Origin: an uncultured Clostridia bacterium
GTDB lineage: Bacteria; Bacillota; Clostridia; TANB77; CAG-508
Length of the DNA: 12,485 bases
Direction of reading: 5' to 3'
Assembly: GCA_934167435.1 (NCBI GenBank)
Contig: CAKPKZ010000038.1
Coordinates: forward strand, 1 to 12,485
Both the position numbers and the translations under genes were made by a program. The notes under the pieces were generated by a model. It was not told where the DNA came from. It worked only from the letters and a program-made list of their open reading frames with translations, and ran no database searches. Below, piece after piece: positions 1 through 7,985 of this stretch (positions are counted from its first letter, which is position 1; each line of letters opens with the position of its first letter).

Positions 1-11
1 TTTTCTCCCAT
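1..11 (-). CDS. Probable start of next downstream gene (5' end only)
   Basis: An ATG on the minus strand at 11-9 begins M-G-E and then leaves the window, so the product cannot be identified. The start is inferred because an AGGGGG Shine-Dalgarno sequence (24-19) lies 7 nt before it, the same style of ribosome binding site as rpoC in this window. A promoter-like sequence sits just upstream. The N terminus is not that of ribosomal protein S12, so the next gene is not rpsL. With only three codons visible, this could still be a chance match. Confidence 0.5.
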
Positions 12-15
12 GAAA

Positions 16-69
16 ATACCCCCTTAAAGTATACACTCTTTTTTATTTTGTGTCTACTTTAGGGGGTAT
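16..69 (-). promoter_or_regulatory. Long hairpin enclosing the Shine-Dalgarno of the next gene
   Basis: Bases 16-24 pair with 61-69 (ATACCCCCT / AGGGGGTAT), 26-31 with 55-60 (AAAGTA / TACTTT) and 33-36 with 50-53 (ACAC / GTGT). There is one bulged base (25), one mismatch (32/54) and a 13-nt loop. In minus-strand RNA the 3' arm contains the AGGGGG Shine-Dalgarno of the gene starting at 11, and the 5' arm supplies a perfect CCCCCT anti-Shine-Dalgarno. Only a short UUUU follows the stem, so it is a poor intrinsic terminator. A translational block on read-through mRNA, or a protein operator, is more likely. The pairing is seen directly; the function is inferred. Confidence 0.6.
28..56 (-). promoter_or_regulatory. 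Sigma-A-like promoter for the downstream gene
   Basis: On the minus strand, TAGACA (56-51) and TATACT (33-28) are separated by exactly 17 bp, and each matches the sigma-A consensus at 5 of 6 positions. Both boxes lie inside the inverted repeat. Transcription would begin near position 21, within the G run of the ribosome binding site, giving a very short leader that lacks the 5' hairpin arm. The closeness of the start to the Shine-Dalgarno is a weakness of this call. Confidence 0.45.
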
Positions 70-89
70 AGTTCAAATTACTTCTCCCT

Positions 90-3000
90 TTATTTTGTTA
101 ATGTTGCTGGGCTCTTTGTAATATCTAATTTGTATCCTGATGGTACTGTTATCGTTCCGGTATATGCTGTTGTTGCATTTGCACTAATTCCAATTGCTAT
201 AGTTGAACCAGTTAATACCCCATCATATACAGATATTTTACCAGTTGTTGTATTAGTTTTAACAATTGCCGCTGCACCGTTCCCCGTTATTGCAGGTGAT
301 GTTTTACTTACTGTTCCATCATCTACTCCTATGGTTATATTACCAGTTGTCGCTTGTATAGCTGGCGCTGCTGTTCCTGTTGCAATAACTTTTCCAGACT
401 TAACTATAACATTCCCCCCTGCTGTTTTTAATGCAACAGACGTTCCTGTAACATTAGGAACAGTTGTAGATGTACTTGTATCCGTTCCTAATACAATTGT
501 ACCAGTAGTGACATTTATACCAACACCTGAAGTTCCATTAGCTCTTATCATTCCTCCAATTATATTTACAGTACCACTTGTCATATCTATTCCTTTTCCT
601 GTTGCACCTGATGCTGATACATCTATATTATTAGTACTATCATTTATAGTAACAGTTCCTTTTGTACCATCAATGCCATAAGTAACTCCACTTATCCCTT
701 GAGAAATAGCATATTTATTTGCATTTGTTTTTTCGTATTCCAAAGTACCTTCTCTAAAAGTTATTCCCGCACCTGATGTTCCTTTAATATTTACTCCAGC
801 CAATTTAATATTGGCTGCTCCTTGTAAATTCATTCCTGTTTTTCCTGCAACCCAGACTAGGTTACTTAATGAAATAACAGATATTTCACTACTAGATGGT
901 TTATATATACCTGCAGCAACTCCAGTTATTTTTACATATCCAGTCGCCGTTAAGTCTGCTTTTCCTTGTAATGAAATTGCATATCCACTACTACTTGCTG
1001 TAATTTCGGAATTACCTAAATATAAAGAACTTCCTGTATAAGAGTATACTACCGTAGTTGTAGACGTAGCCTTAACATTTACTAATTTTAAACTTCCATA
1101 ATTTTCTATTACTGTAGCACTTCCAGCATCACATGTATATCCATTTCCTTTCCATGTAACTATTGAACCTGAACTAATTCTGGCAACCTTTGTAGTTTGA
1201 TTAATATTAGCAATTTGTGTAATTTCCGCATTTTTTCCTGAACATTCGATTGCAGATTGCATAGTATGATATTTAACATCCCCAATTTCTGCTACAGGTA
1301 TATTAGAACTAGTATCAACTTTAACTAAATAAGCACTATGCTCAGTTGTTGAAGTTGTATTATCTAAGTGGACCATATATCCTCCTCTAACCCTTGTTAT
1401 TAAACATTCATTTATTAATCTATCAGTTCCACCTGTTAACATTCCATTATAAAAATTAACTGCTTTATAATCCTCTCTTCCTGATATTGCATATTTCCCA
1501 CCTTTTATATGTGGCAAGCCTGTATTAAGTCCATCTGTAGACTTTCCTATTGTAAGAGTTCCAGTATTTCCAAATGCAACCCCTACTCCATCTTCTGCTG
1601 TTGCTTCTACTACACCCCAATTTATTGTAATATTTTGGCTTACTCCACTACAATTTATTCCAAAATCACCGCCACTTATAGTTCCAGAATTAATAATTAC
1701 ATTTCCTTCAGAAAAATAACTTCCTATTCCCGCAAATGTTCCTTTAATGGTTGAACTAGAAATACTAACTGTAGCATTAGATCCAACTTGAATTGCAACA
1801 TTTCTTTCTCCTGTGCATTCAATTGTCCCACTGTTTGTTACACTTAAAGTACCATTATTTAATATTACTCTACCATTATATTTAATGCTCTTTCCGTTCA
1901 TATCTATTGTTACATTTTTTTCTGCTTTTATATTTGCTTCTTCTGTTTCTGTAACAGAATTTAAAACCTTTATATTATAAGTATCATTTGTACTATTACA
2001 TGCTTCTTTTAAAGTTGTTTCATAATATGGAGATATTGACGTTCCATATATATAATAATTTGCTGGTTTCACTGTAAAGCTTCCTGCATAAGTAGTTGCC
2101 CCATTTCCAGCTACATCTTTAACCCAAATATAATATGTTCCTTCACTATTAGGTGTAAAGAATACTCCTACACTTTTTGAAACAGATACAGGGAACCATG
2201 TATTTGTAGTACTAGATTTAGTAGTATTTGTAGAACTTGTAGATGTAGGCGCTGTAGTAGTTGTTGTAACAGCCCAATAATTAACTCCTGATTCATTATC
2301 TGTTAATCCTAATACCCTTTGATTTTTAGCTGTTGAAACACCCGCTGTAGTAGTTGTTCCCGTTTGAGTTACTGTTGGTGCTGTATTATCTAAGTAAAAT
2401 GCATTACTTCTCTTTATAGTTTTATTTCCAGCATTGTCTTTTGCTAATATCCATAAATACCAGTTACTACCTGTTCCTGTATTTTTAGTTATAGCTTTTC
2501 CACTTGTGAATGTAGTAGAAAATGTACTTTCTGCTGGTGCTGTTGTACTTTGTGTCCATTGATATTTAAGGCTACTTGTATTCACACCTGAACCACTATC
2601 TGTTACTGTAACAGTTGTACTTTGAGATTTAGCATATGTTGTATTTCCATTTGTTCCAAATGTTACTGTTGGTGCTGTTTCATCAGCAAAGTTTGATGTA
2701 TAACTTCTATTTCCTGTACTTCCTTTTGGAATAGATACAGATGTTATATTTCCACTTGTTGTTATATATGCTGCTGTTCTATTAGCTTCTGTACAACCGT
2801 CATATAATAATATAGATGCATAACAATTAGCAGTTGGTTTACAAGTTGTAGATGTACTTGCATTTGAATTATACGTTCCATCTAAATTATATATCCTCCA
2901 CCTAATATTTCCTAGATTTGTTCCTGTTAATGTATAAGTTGTATTCGCTTTTAAATATATAAATTCACTAAAAACTGAATTAGGATATGTTGTATTTTTT

Positions 3001-6000
3001 TCAACAGCTCCTGTATTATAATTCGTAAAACCTGAATACCATCTTTTTAGCAAAATTTTCTCAGTCCAACCTTTAAATGTATATCCTGTTTTTGTTGGGT
3101 TAGTTAATGTGAAAGTTGCTGTATTAATAGTATATGATGATACACTTGTAGCAGCTCCAACATATGATATAGGATAAGTAGTTGCTGTCCATTTTGCATA
3201 CAATGTTACTGTTGCACCATTTGTACTTGCTAAATTTGTTACACTTGCTGAATTTGCATAGCTTGTTCCTGTACCATCTGCTTTTGTATTCCATCCATTA
3301 AATGTATATCCTATCTTTACAAACTCATTTGCTGTTAATGCTTTAGCTACATTATATGTATGAGAGCTACTTTCCGTACTTCCAACTGTTGCTCCATTTC
3401 CATCATATTTTACAGTATATGTATTTGCTGTCCATTTTGCATATAAAGTTATATCTTTTGCAGGTCTATAGGTACTTCCACCATTTCCAATTTTCGAAGT
3501 TAAACCAGAGTCACTATACCACCCAGCAAATGTATATCCAGTTCTTGTTGGCGTAGGTAATGTTATTGTAGGTTGTCCCCAATCTGCATACAATGTTACA
3601 GAACCATTATTAGTTGATGTTAAATCTCTTGCTACTCCACTATTATAATAATATAATGGTATATTGCTATAAGTTCCTTTTACTAAAATTGGTCTAAATT
3701 TAATATTTAATGATGCATTTGCATATATTGTCCAAAAACTTCTTGTTAAGTTACTATGACCAGTTGTAGTACTTTTAGATTTAATATTAATATAATTTCT
3801 ACCTATACCTATATTATTAATACTAACCGTACTAGCAGATGCAATTTGCGCTGTATCAGTTCCATTATCGCTTGAAGGATAATATGCAGGTGAACCCGTA
3901 TTTGTTTTACTCTTTACATCTAGTATGGCTACATAATTAGTATTTGCTTCAATTTCACTATTAGATTTGAAAAATAAATTAGACCATATAGTAGATGAAG
4001 TTGTATTACTTTTATTAATTGTTAATGTACCATCACTATTTATAGTTGTATTGCTAACATTACGCAAATTTGTAAATTCATACATATTCTTTCCGCCTAA
4101 AGTCCAACCCATAAATAGTTGATTTGCCACACTATCACTAACTGCGTTTCCACCATTAGTAGAATATTTTACAGTATATTTTTTAGAAAATGCATTAGCT
4201 GTTAATGTTGTATCTTTACCATATTGTGTAGAAATGCTTGCCATTGTTCCGGTTCCACCATTTGAATCAAATAGTATTTTATAATTATTTGCTGTCCAAT
4301 TCGCAGTATAAGTTTTATTTCCTGTAGAACCTTTTGGTATTGTTACTGTTGTTTGTTTTGTTGTTCCATTGCTTCCTGTCCATCCTGCAAATGTATATCC
4401 TGTTCTTGTAGGATTTTTTAGGGTTATTGTATTAGTTGTAATATTATAACTTGTTGGATTTCCAGAAACAGTTCCTCCATTTAATGTATATCCTATTTTA
4501 TATGTTATTAATGTTCCAGAGAATTTTGCAGTTATACTTGTAGCTGCAGTTATTGTACCAGTTGTAGATGACCAACCTGTAAAGTTTGATGTATAACCTG
4601 TTACAGATTTTGTCGAAGCTGTTACTGTTCTTCCATCACTTAATTTAAACGTTTTATCACTTGTACTGTATGTAGTATTATTCTTTGGCACAATTACACT
4701 ACTTGCTGATACACTTCCATATGTTGCAGAGTCAGCTTTAAATGAAATTGTATAAAAATATACCAATAAATTAAGATTACTTGCTCCTAATGTTCCTTTT
4801 TGAGTATATGCTACATTTACACCATCTAGTTGTAATCCATATATTTCCCACGAAGTTCCATAGTTTGATGAGCCTCCATAATCAGCTACATATCCTTTAT
4901 CTACTCCTCCTATTTTTAATCCTGCTTTTATTCTTCCTTGATAACCAGACCAATAAGTTGTTCCGTCAACATTATAATTTAAATCTATATTATATTGATT
5001 AATTTTCCACTGTGCATACAATGTTACTGTTGCTCCATTTGTACTTGTTAAATTTGTTACACTTGCTGAATTCGCATAGCTTGTTCCTGTGCCATCAGCT
5101 TTTGTGTTCCATCCATTAAATGTATATCCTGTTCTTGCAAATCCATTTGTTGTTAATGCTTTAGCTACATTATATGTATGAGAACTACTTGCAGTACTTC
5201 CTGATGTTGCACCATTTCCATCGTATTTTACAGTATATGTATTTGCTTTAGTTTGAGCATAATATGTTGTATTTACTCCTGGTACAGGTGTTGTTGTTGC
5301 AATTTTGGTTCCACCAGTTTTTGCTGTAAACCACCCATTAAATGTATATCCTGTTCTTGAATAAGCTGGTAATGTTGCTAATGTTAATCCATAATTTTTA
5401 GTTTCTGTTAATACAACTTTTCTTATATCTATATTTGAAAATGTGTATGTTTTTCCTGATGTATTAACATCTAATCTAATATAGTATGTTCCTGATTGAG
5501 CTGGAGTAAACCTATAATTATTATTAGAATCCATACGAATATATGTGCTAGTAGAACCATTTAAAAGTAAAAATGCTTCTACTGAATTTCCCCATGTTCC
5601 AGAAGTTGCAGAAGTTGTACAAGTAAATTCGTATTGTGTATTAGCTTCTAAATAAACTCTACCAGTTGTATTTCCCCAACCATCACTTGCATTTGCAGTA
5701 ACAGTTACTACTCCATTTGATATAGAATATGTCATATTATGATCTGTTGTACTTGAACGATTTTCTAATCCGTATACTAAATTATCTGATAAATAAGTTA
5801 TATTTACAGCTGGTACTTCAATATTTGTGCTAGAACATATCTGTTTATTTCCTAATGTATCATAAGTATAAACATGAGTAGTATATGTTCCATATTCGTT
5901 TTTGTGATCTGTTACATTAACTCTATAATGCCAAGTTCCATTTCCTAAGTTCTCACCTTTTGCAGTATCATTTGTTGTCTCCCACCAATTAGCTTGTATA

Positions 6001-7898
6001 TCATCTTGTCCGTTATTTTGTGTCCATGTTGGGAACAGAACTCTATCAACTCCTGTACTATCTGTTACACCATATACATATACGTCATATCCTGTTGCTG
6101 TTATATTTTTTACCTCACAACTAGTTGCAGTAGGTGCTTTTCTATCTATTTTTACTTCTTTACTCGTTGCTATATTTCCATTTTCTACAACATCTGTGCA
6201 CACATTTGTATTTATAACTACTTTTTGTGTATTATCTTGCTTTGCTGCTGTTGTTACTACTAATGTATATACTGTTCCACTTGTTTTTGTAAATGTTCCT
6301 TTTGTTCCATTTGTTACTGTTATATCTTCTGTAGTAAATCCTGTTACTTCCTCACTCCATGTAAATGTATATGTTATACTACTTGCGTTTGTTGGACTTT
6401 TATTTGGATTTGCTGTTATTGTACATGTTGGAGATTTTCTATCTATTTTTACTTCTTTACTTATTGCTGCATTTTCATTTCCTGCTATATCTGTGCATTT
6501 TCCTGCTGCTACATTTATTGTTTGTGTATTATCCTGATTTGCTTGTGTTGTTACTACTAATGTATATACTGTTCCACTTGTTTTTGTAAATGTTCCTTTT
6601 GTTCCATTTGTTACTGTTATATCTTCTGTAGTAAATCCTGTTACTTCTTCACTCCATTTAAATGTATATGTTATGCTACTTGCATTTGTTGGACTTTTAT
6701 CCGGATTTGCCGTTATTATACATGTTGGAGTTACTCTATCTATTTTTACTTCTTTATTTACTGCTATATTTCCATTTCCTGCTATATCTGTACATTTTCC
6801 TGCTGCTACATTTATTGTTTGTGTGTTATTCTGATTTGCTTGTGTTGTTACTGCTAATGTATATTCTGTTGCACTTTTAGCTGTAAATATTCCCTTTGTT
6901 CCATTTGTTACTGTTATATCTTCTGTAGTAAATCCTGTTACTTCCTCACTCCATTTAAATGTATACACTATACTACTTGCATTTGTTGGATTTTTATCTG
7001 GGTTTGCTGTTATTGTACATGTTGGTGCTTTTTTATCTATTTTTACTTCTTTTGTTATTTCTTCACTTGTATTTCCTGCATTATCTGTTAATGTACCAGC
7101 TGGTATAGTTATTTTTATATTTCCTTCGAAATCATCTTTATTAATTGTAAATTTAACTTTATTGTTTTCGTTTTCTATCCAATCCCATGTTACATCAGAA
7201 CCATTTTCTAGCTTGTTGTTATTTTTATCTGTTACAGTTATTATGTTTTCTAGCTTGCTGTAATCAATATCGCTTACTAATCCACTAAATAAATCTTCAT
7301 TTTTTAAAGTAAATGTTATACTATCTGCATTTGTTGGGTTCTTGTCTGGCTCTGCTGTTATTGTACATGTTGGTGCTATTGTATCAATCCATATCTCTAC
7401 CGATTGTTTTTTTCCTCCAACTTCTACTTGTGCAGTCCATTTACCATTTTCAATATTGTTATTATATAAAATTAAAGCTGTATTCTCTTTATCAAAATTA
7501 TATGTTGTAGTAACTTTGCTAGGACTTGTTAAACTTACTTCTTTCTCACCATCCTTAGTTCCATCTGGCCAATTTGCAATTATTGTTAAAGGTAATTTAT
7601 TAGTCCAAGTTCCTTCTTGGTATATATTTTTTTCGCTATCTTTAACCACGATAATTAACTTTTGTCCTAATTTTTCTACTTGGTCTTTATAAATATTATC
7701 AATATTATCTGTGCTAGAATATTCTAATTGCACTTTTTTAACACCTTTTTGTTGTGCTTGTTGTGTATTTACATTTGCCATATAAACACCAACTCCCACA
7801 GTTAAAAAGAACATCATTGCAATAAGCACAAATAATGTTACAGATCCTCTCTCACCTTTCCTTATGAAGTTTTTGTCTCTTGTTTTAATCTTATTCAT
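90..7898 (-). CDS. Giant multidomain surface protein with pilin-like N terminus, Big, GBS_Bsp-like, InlB B-repeat and beta-helix regions
   Basis: A 2602-residue extracellular protein, probably an adhesin; the ligand is unknown. The ATG is preceded at 7 nt by AAGGAG. Residues 1-18 are basic and end in RKGERG. Residues 19-40 form one hydrophobic helix like that of PilX/GspK-type minor pilins, lacking Glu at +5. Four Big_12-like Ig domains span about 175-587; the last three are 99 residues each. A GBS_Bsp-like module (589-695, NGQDD and DHKNEYGTY motifs) follows, then a jelly-roll-like domain (700-828). InlB B-repeats (GYTFxGW...YAxW) occupy about 840-1740 and are interrupted by insertions near 1268-1412 and 1613-1715. 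Two Ig-like domains lie at 1740-1945. The rest (1950-2602) is predicted right-handed beta-helix. No LPXTG, S-layer or choline-binding motif is present, so anchoring must use the N-terminal helix or a pilus. It is a single-gene unit with its own promoter after the rpoC terminator. Confidence 0.95.
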   Translation of the reverse strand: MNKIKTRDKNFIRKGERGSVTLFVLIAMMFFLTVGVGVYMANVNTQQAQQKGVKKVQLEYSSTDNIDNIYKDQVEKLGQKLIIVVKDSEKNIYQEGTWTNKLPLTIIANWPDGTKDGEKEVSLTSPSKVTTTYNFDKENTALILYNNNIENGKWTAQVEVGGKKQSVEIWIDTIAPTCTITAEPDKNPTNADSITFTLKNEDLFSGLVSDIDYSKLENIITVTDKNNNKLENGSDVTWDWIENENNKVKFTINKDDFEGNIKITIPAGTLTDNAGNTSEEITKEVKIDKKAPTCTITANPDKNPTNASSIVYTFKWSEEVTGFTTEDITVTNGTKGIFTAKSATEYTLAVTTQANQNNTQTINVAAGKCTDIAGNGNIAVNKEVKIDRVTPTCIITANPDKSPTNASSITYTFKWSEEVTGFTTEDITVTNGTKGTFTKTSGTVYTLVVTTQANQDNTQTINVAAGKCTDIAGNENAAISKEVKIDRKSPTCTITANPNKSPTNASSITYTFTWSEEVTGFTTEDITVTNGTKGTFTKTSGTVYTLVVTTAAKQDNTQKVVINTNVCTDVVENGNIATSKEVKIDRKAPTATSCEVKNITATGYDVYVYGVTDSTGVDRVLFPTWTQNNGQDDIQANWWETTNDTAKGENLGNGTWHYRVNVTDHKNEYGTYTTHVYTYDTLGNKQICSSTNIEVPAVNITYLSDNLVYGLENRSSTTDHNMTYSISNGVVTVTANASDGWGNTTGRVYLEANTQYEFTCTTSATSGTWGNSVEAFLLLNGSTSTYIRMDSNNNYRFTPAQSGTYYIRLDVNTSGKTYTFSNIDIRKVVLTETKNYGLTLATLPAYSRTGYTFNGWFTAKTGGTKIATTTPVPGVNTTYYAQTKANTYTVKYDGNGATSGSTASSSHTYNVAKALTTNGFARTGYTFNGWNTKADGTGTSYANSASVTNLTSTNGATVTLYAQWKINQYNIDLNYNVDGTTYWSGYQGRIKAGLKIGGVDKGYVADYGGSSNYGTSWEIYGLQLDGVNVAYTQKGTLGASNLNLLVYFYTISFKADSATYGSVSASSVIVPKNNTTYSTSDKTFKLSDGRTVTASTKSVTGYTSNFTGWSSTTGTITAATSITAKFSGTLITYKIGYTLNGGTVSGNPTSYNITTNTITLKNPTRTGYTFAGWTGSNGTTKQTTVTIPKGSTGNKTYTANWTANNYKILFDSNGGTGTMASISTQYGKDTTLTANAFSKKYTVKYSTNGGNAVSDSVANQLFMGWTLGGKNMYEFTNLRNVSNTTINSDGTLTINKSNTTSSTIWSNLFFKSNSEIEANTNYVAILDVKSKTNTGSPAYYPSSDNGTDTAQIASASTVSINNIGIGRNYINIKSKSTTTGHSNLTRSFWTIYANASLNIKFRPILVKGTYSNIPLYYYNSGVARDLTSTNNGSVTLYADWGQPTITLPTPTRTGYTFAGWYSDSGLTSKIGNGGSTYRPAKDITLYAKWTANTYTVKYDGNGATVGSTESSSHTYNVAKALTANEFVKIGYTFNGWNTKADGTGTSYANSASVTNLASTNGATVTLYAKWTATTYPISYVGAATSVSSYTINTATFTLTNPTKTGYTFKGWTEKILLKRWYSGFTNYNTGAVEKNTTYPNSVFSEFIYLKANTTYTLTGTNLGNIRWRIYNLDGTYNSNASTSTTCKPTANCYASILLYDGCTEANRTAAYITTSGNITSVSIPKGSTGNRSYTSNFADETAPTVTFGTNGNTTYAKSQSTTVTVTDSGSGVNTSSLKYQWTQSTTAPAESTFSTTFTSGKAITKNTGTGSNWYLWILAKDNAGNKTIKRSNAFYLDNTAPTVTQTGTTTTAGVSTAKNQRVLGLTDNESGVNYWAVTTTTTAPTSTSSTNTTKSSTTNTWFPVSVSKSVGVFFTPNSEGTYYIWVKDVAGNGATTYAGSFTVKPANYYIYGTSISPYYETTLKEACNSTNDTYNIKVLNSVTETEEANIKAEKNVTIDMNGKSIKYNGRVILNNGTLSVTNSGTIECTGERNVAIQVGSNATVSISSSTIKGTFAGIGSYFSEGNVIINSGTISGGDFGINCSGVSQNITINWGVVEATAEDGVGVAFGNTGTLTIGKSTDGLNTGLPHIKGGKYAISGREDYKAVNFYNGMLTGGTDRLINECLITRVRGGYMVHLDNTTSTTEHSAYLVKVDTSSNIPVAEIGDVKYHTMQSAIECSGKNAEITQIANINQTTKVARISSGSIVTWKGNGYTCDAGSATVIENYGSLKLVNVKATSTTTVVYSYTGSSLYLGNSEITASSSGYAISLQGKADLTATGYVKITGVAAGIYKPSSSEISVISLSNLVWVAGKTGMNLQGAANIKLAGVNIKGTSGAGITFREGTLEYEKTNANKYAISQGISGVTYGIDGTKGTVTINDSTNNIDVSASGATGKGIDMTSGTVNIIGGMIRANGTSGVGINVTTGTIVLGTDTSTSTTVPNVTGTSVALKTAGGNVIVKSGKVIATGTAAPAIQATTGNITIGVDDGTVSKTSPAITGNGAAAIVKTNTTTGKISVYDGVLTGSTIAIGISANATTAYTGTITVPSGYKLDITKSPATLTK
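3189..3419 (-). repeat. Long direct repeat, copy B (InlB B-repeat unit)
   Basis: Encodes residues 1494-1570, beginning TYTVKYDGNGAT and ending YAKW. It matches copy A at 5007-5237 at roughly 90 percent of bases by eye, counting about 23 differences over 235 bases. The two copies are exactly 1818 bp apart, a multiple of three. Confidence 0.9.
5007..5237 (-). repeat. Long direct repeat, copy A (InlB B-repeat unit)
   Basis: Encodes residues 888-964, a full InlB B-repeat of about 77 residues with GYTFNGW and ending YAQW. It is the partner of copy B. The other B-repeats in this protein are much more divergent, so this pair arose by a more recent duplication or is kept alike by gene conversion. 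Confidence 0.9.
6138..7028 (-). repeat. Three tandem 297-bp repeats (Big_12-like domains 2-4)
   Basis: Three head-to-tail units encode residues 291-389, 390-488 and 489-587. Each carries PTNASSI, SEEVTGFTTEDITVTNGTKG and EVKID motifs. The period is exactly 297 bp, shown by GTTCCAT (plus strand) at 6304, 6601 and 6898. Units 3 and 4 share about 102 identical bases (6249-6350 against 6546-6647), which indicates recent duplication or conversion. A fourth, diverged unit (residues 175-290) lies just before them in the protein and is not counted in this span. Confidence 0.92.
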
Positions 7899-7905
7899 AT
7901 AACTT

Positions 7906-7911
7906 CTCCTT
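7906..7911 (-). promoter_or_regulatory. Ribosome binding site of the surface-protein gene
   Basis: AAGGAG on the minus strand, 7 nt before the ATG at 7898-7896. This near-ideal site fixes the start and so establishes that the basic, pilin-like leader is really translated. Confidence 0.92.
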
Positions 7912-7933
7912 ATAAAAATAACTTGTTAATATT

Positions 7934-7962
7934 ATTGTATATTCTTATTTTACTTAAATCAA
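7934..7962 (-). promoter_or_regulatory. Sigma-A promoter of the surface-protein gene
   Basis: TTGATT (7962-7957) and TACAAT (7939-7934) on the minus strand are separated by 17 bp in a very AT-rich setting. Transcription would start near 7927, giving a leader of about 30 nt that contains only the AAGGAG site. The gene therefore appears to be transcribed separately from rpoBC. Confidence 0.75.
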
Positions 7963-7985
7963 TATAATAAAATTGGTAGTGTATT

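Noticed and set aside
3..88. TTCTCCC at 3-9 and 82-88 flanking the hairpin, as if a target-site duplication of a small mobile element
   Set aside because: The distances from the repeats to the hairpin arms are unequal (6 and about 12 nt), and on the minus strand the motif reads as an ordinary purine-rich GGGAGAA.
130..681. A 183-codon plus-strand open frame (and several others antisense to the surface gene at 811-7692)
   Set aside because: They lie opposite a clear coding gene with recognisable domains. They lack ribosome binding sites and have the Val/Ile/Leu/Pro-rich composition expected when Thr/Asn/Ser/Gly-rich, AT-biased codons are read backwards.
90..7898. LPXTG, S-layer homology or choline-binding anchor in the giant protein
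   Set aside because: The C terminus ends in beta-helix-like sequence (SGYKLDITKSPATLTK) with no sorting motif, hydrophobic tail or wall-binding repeat.
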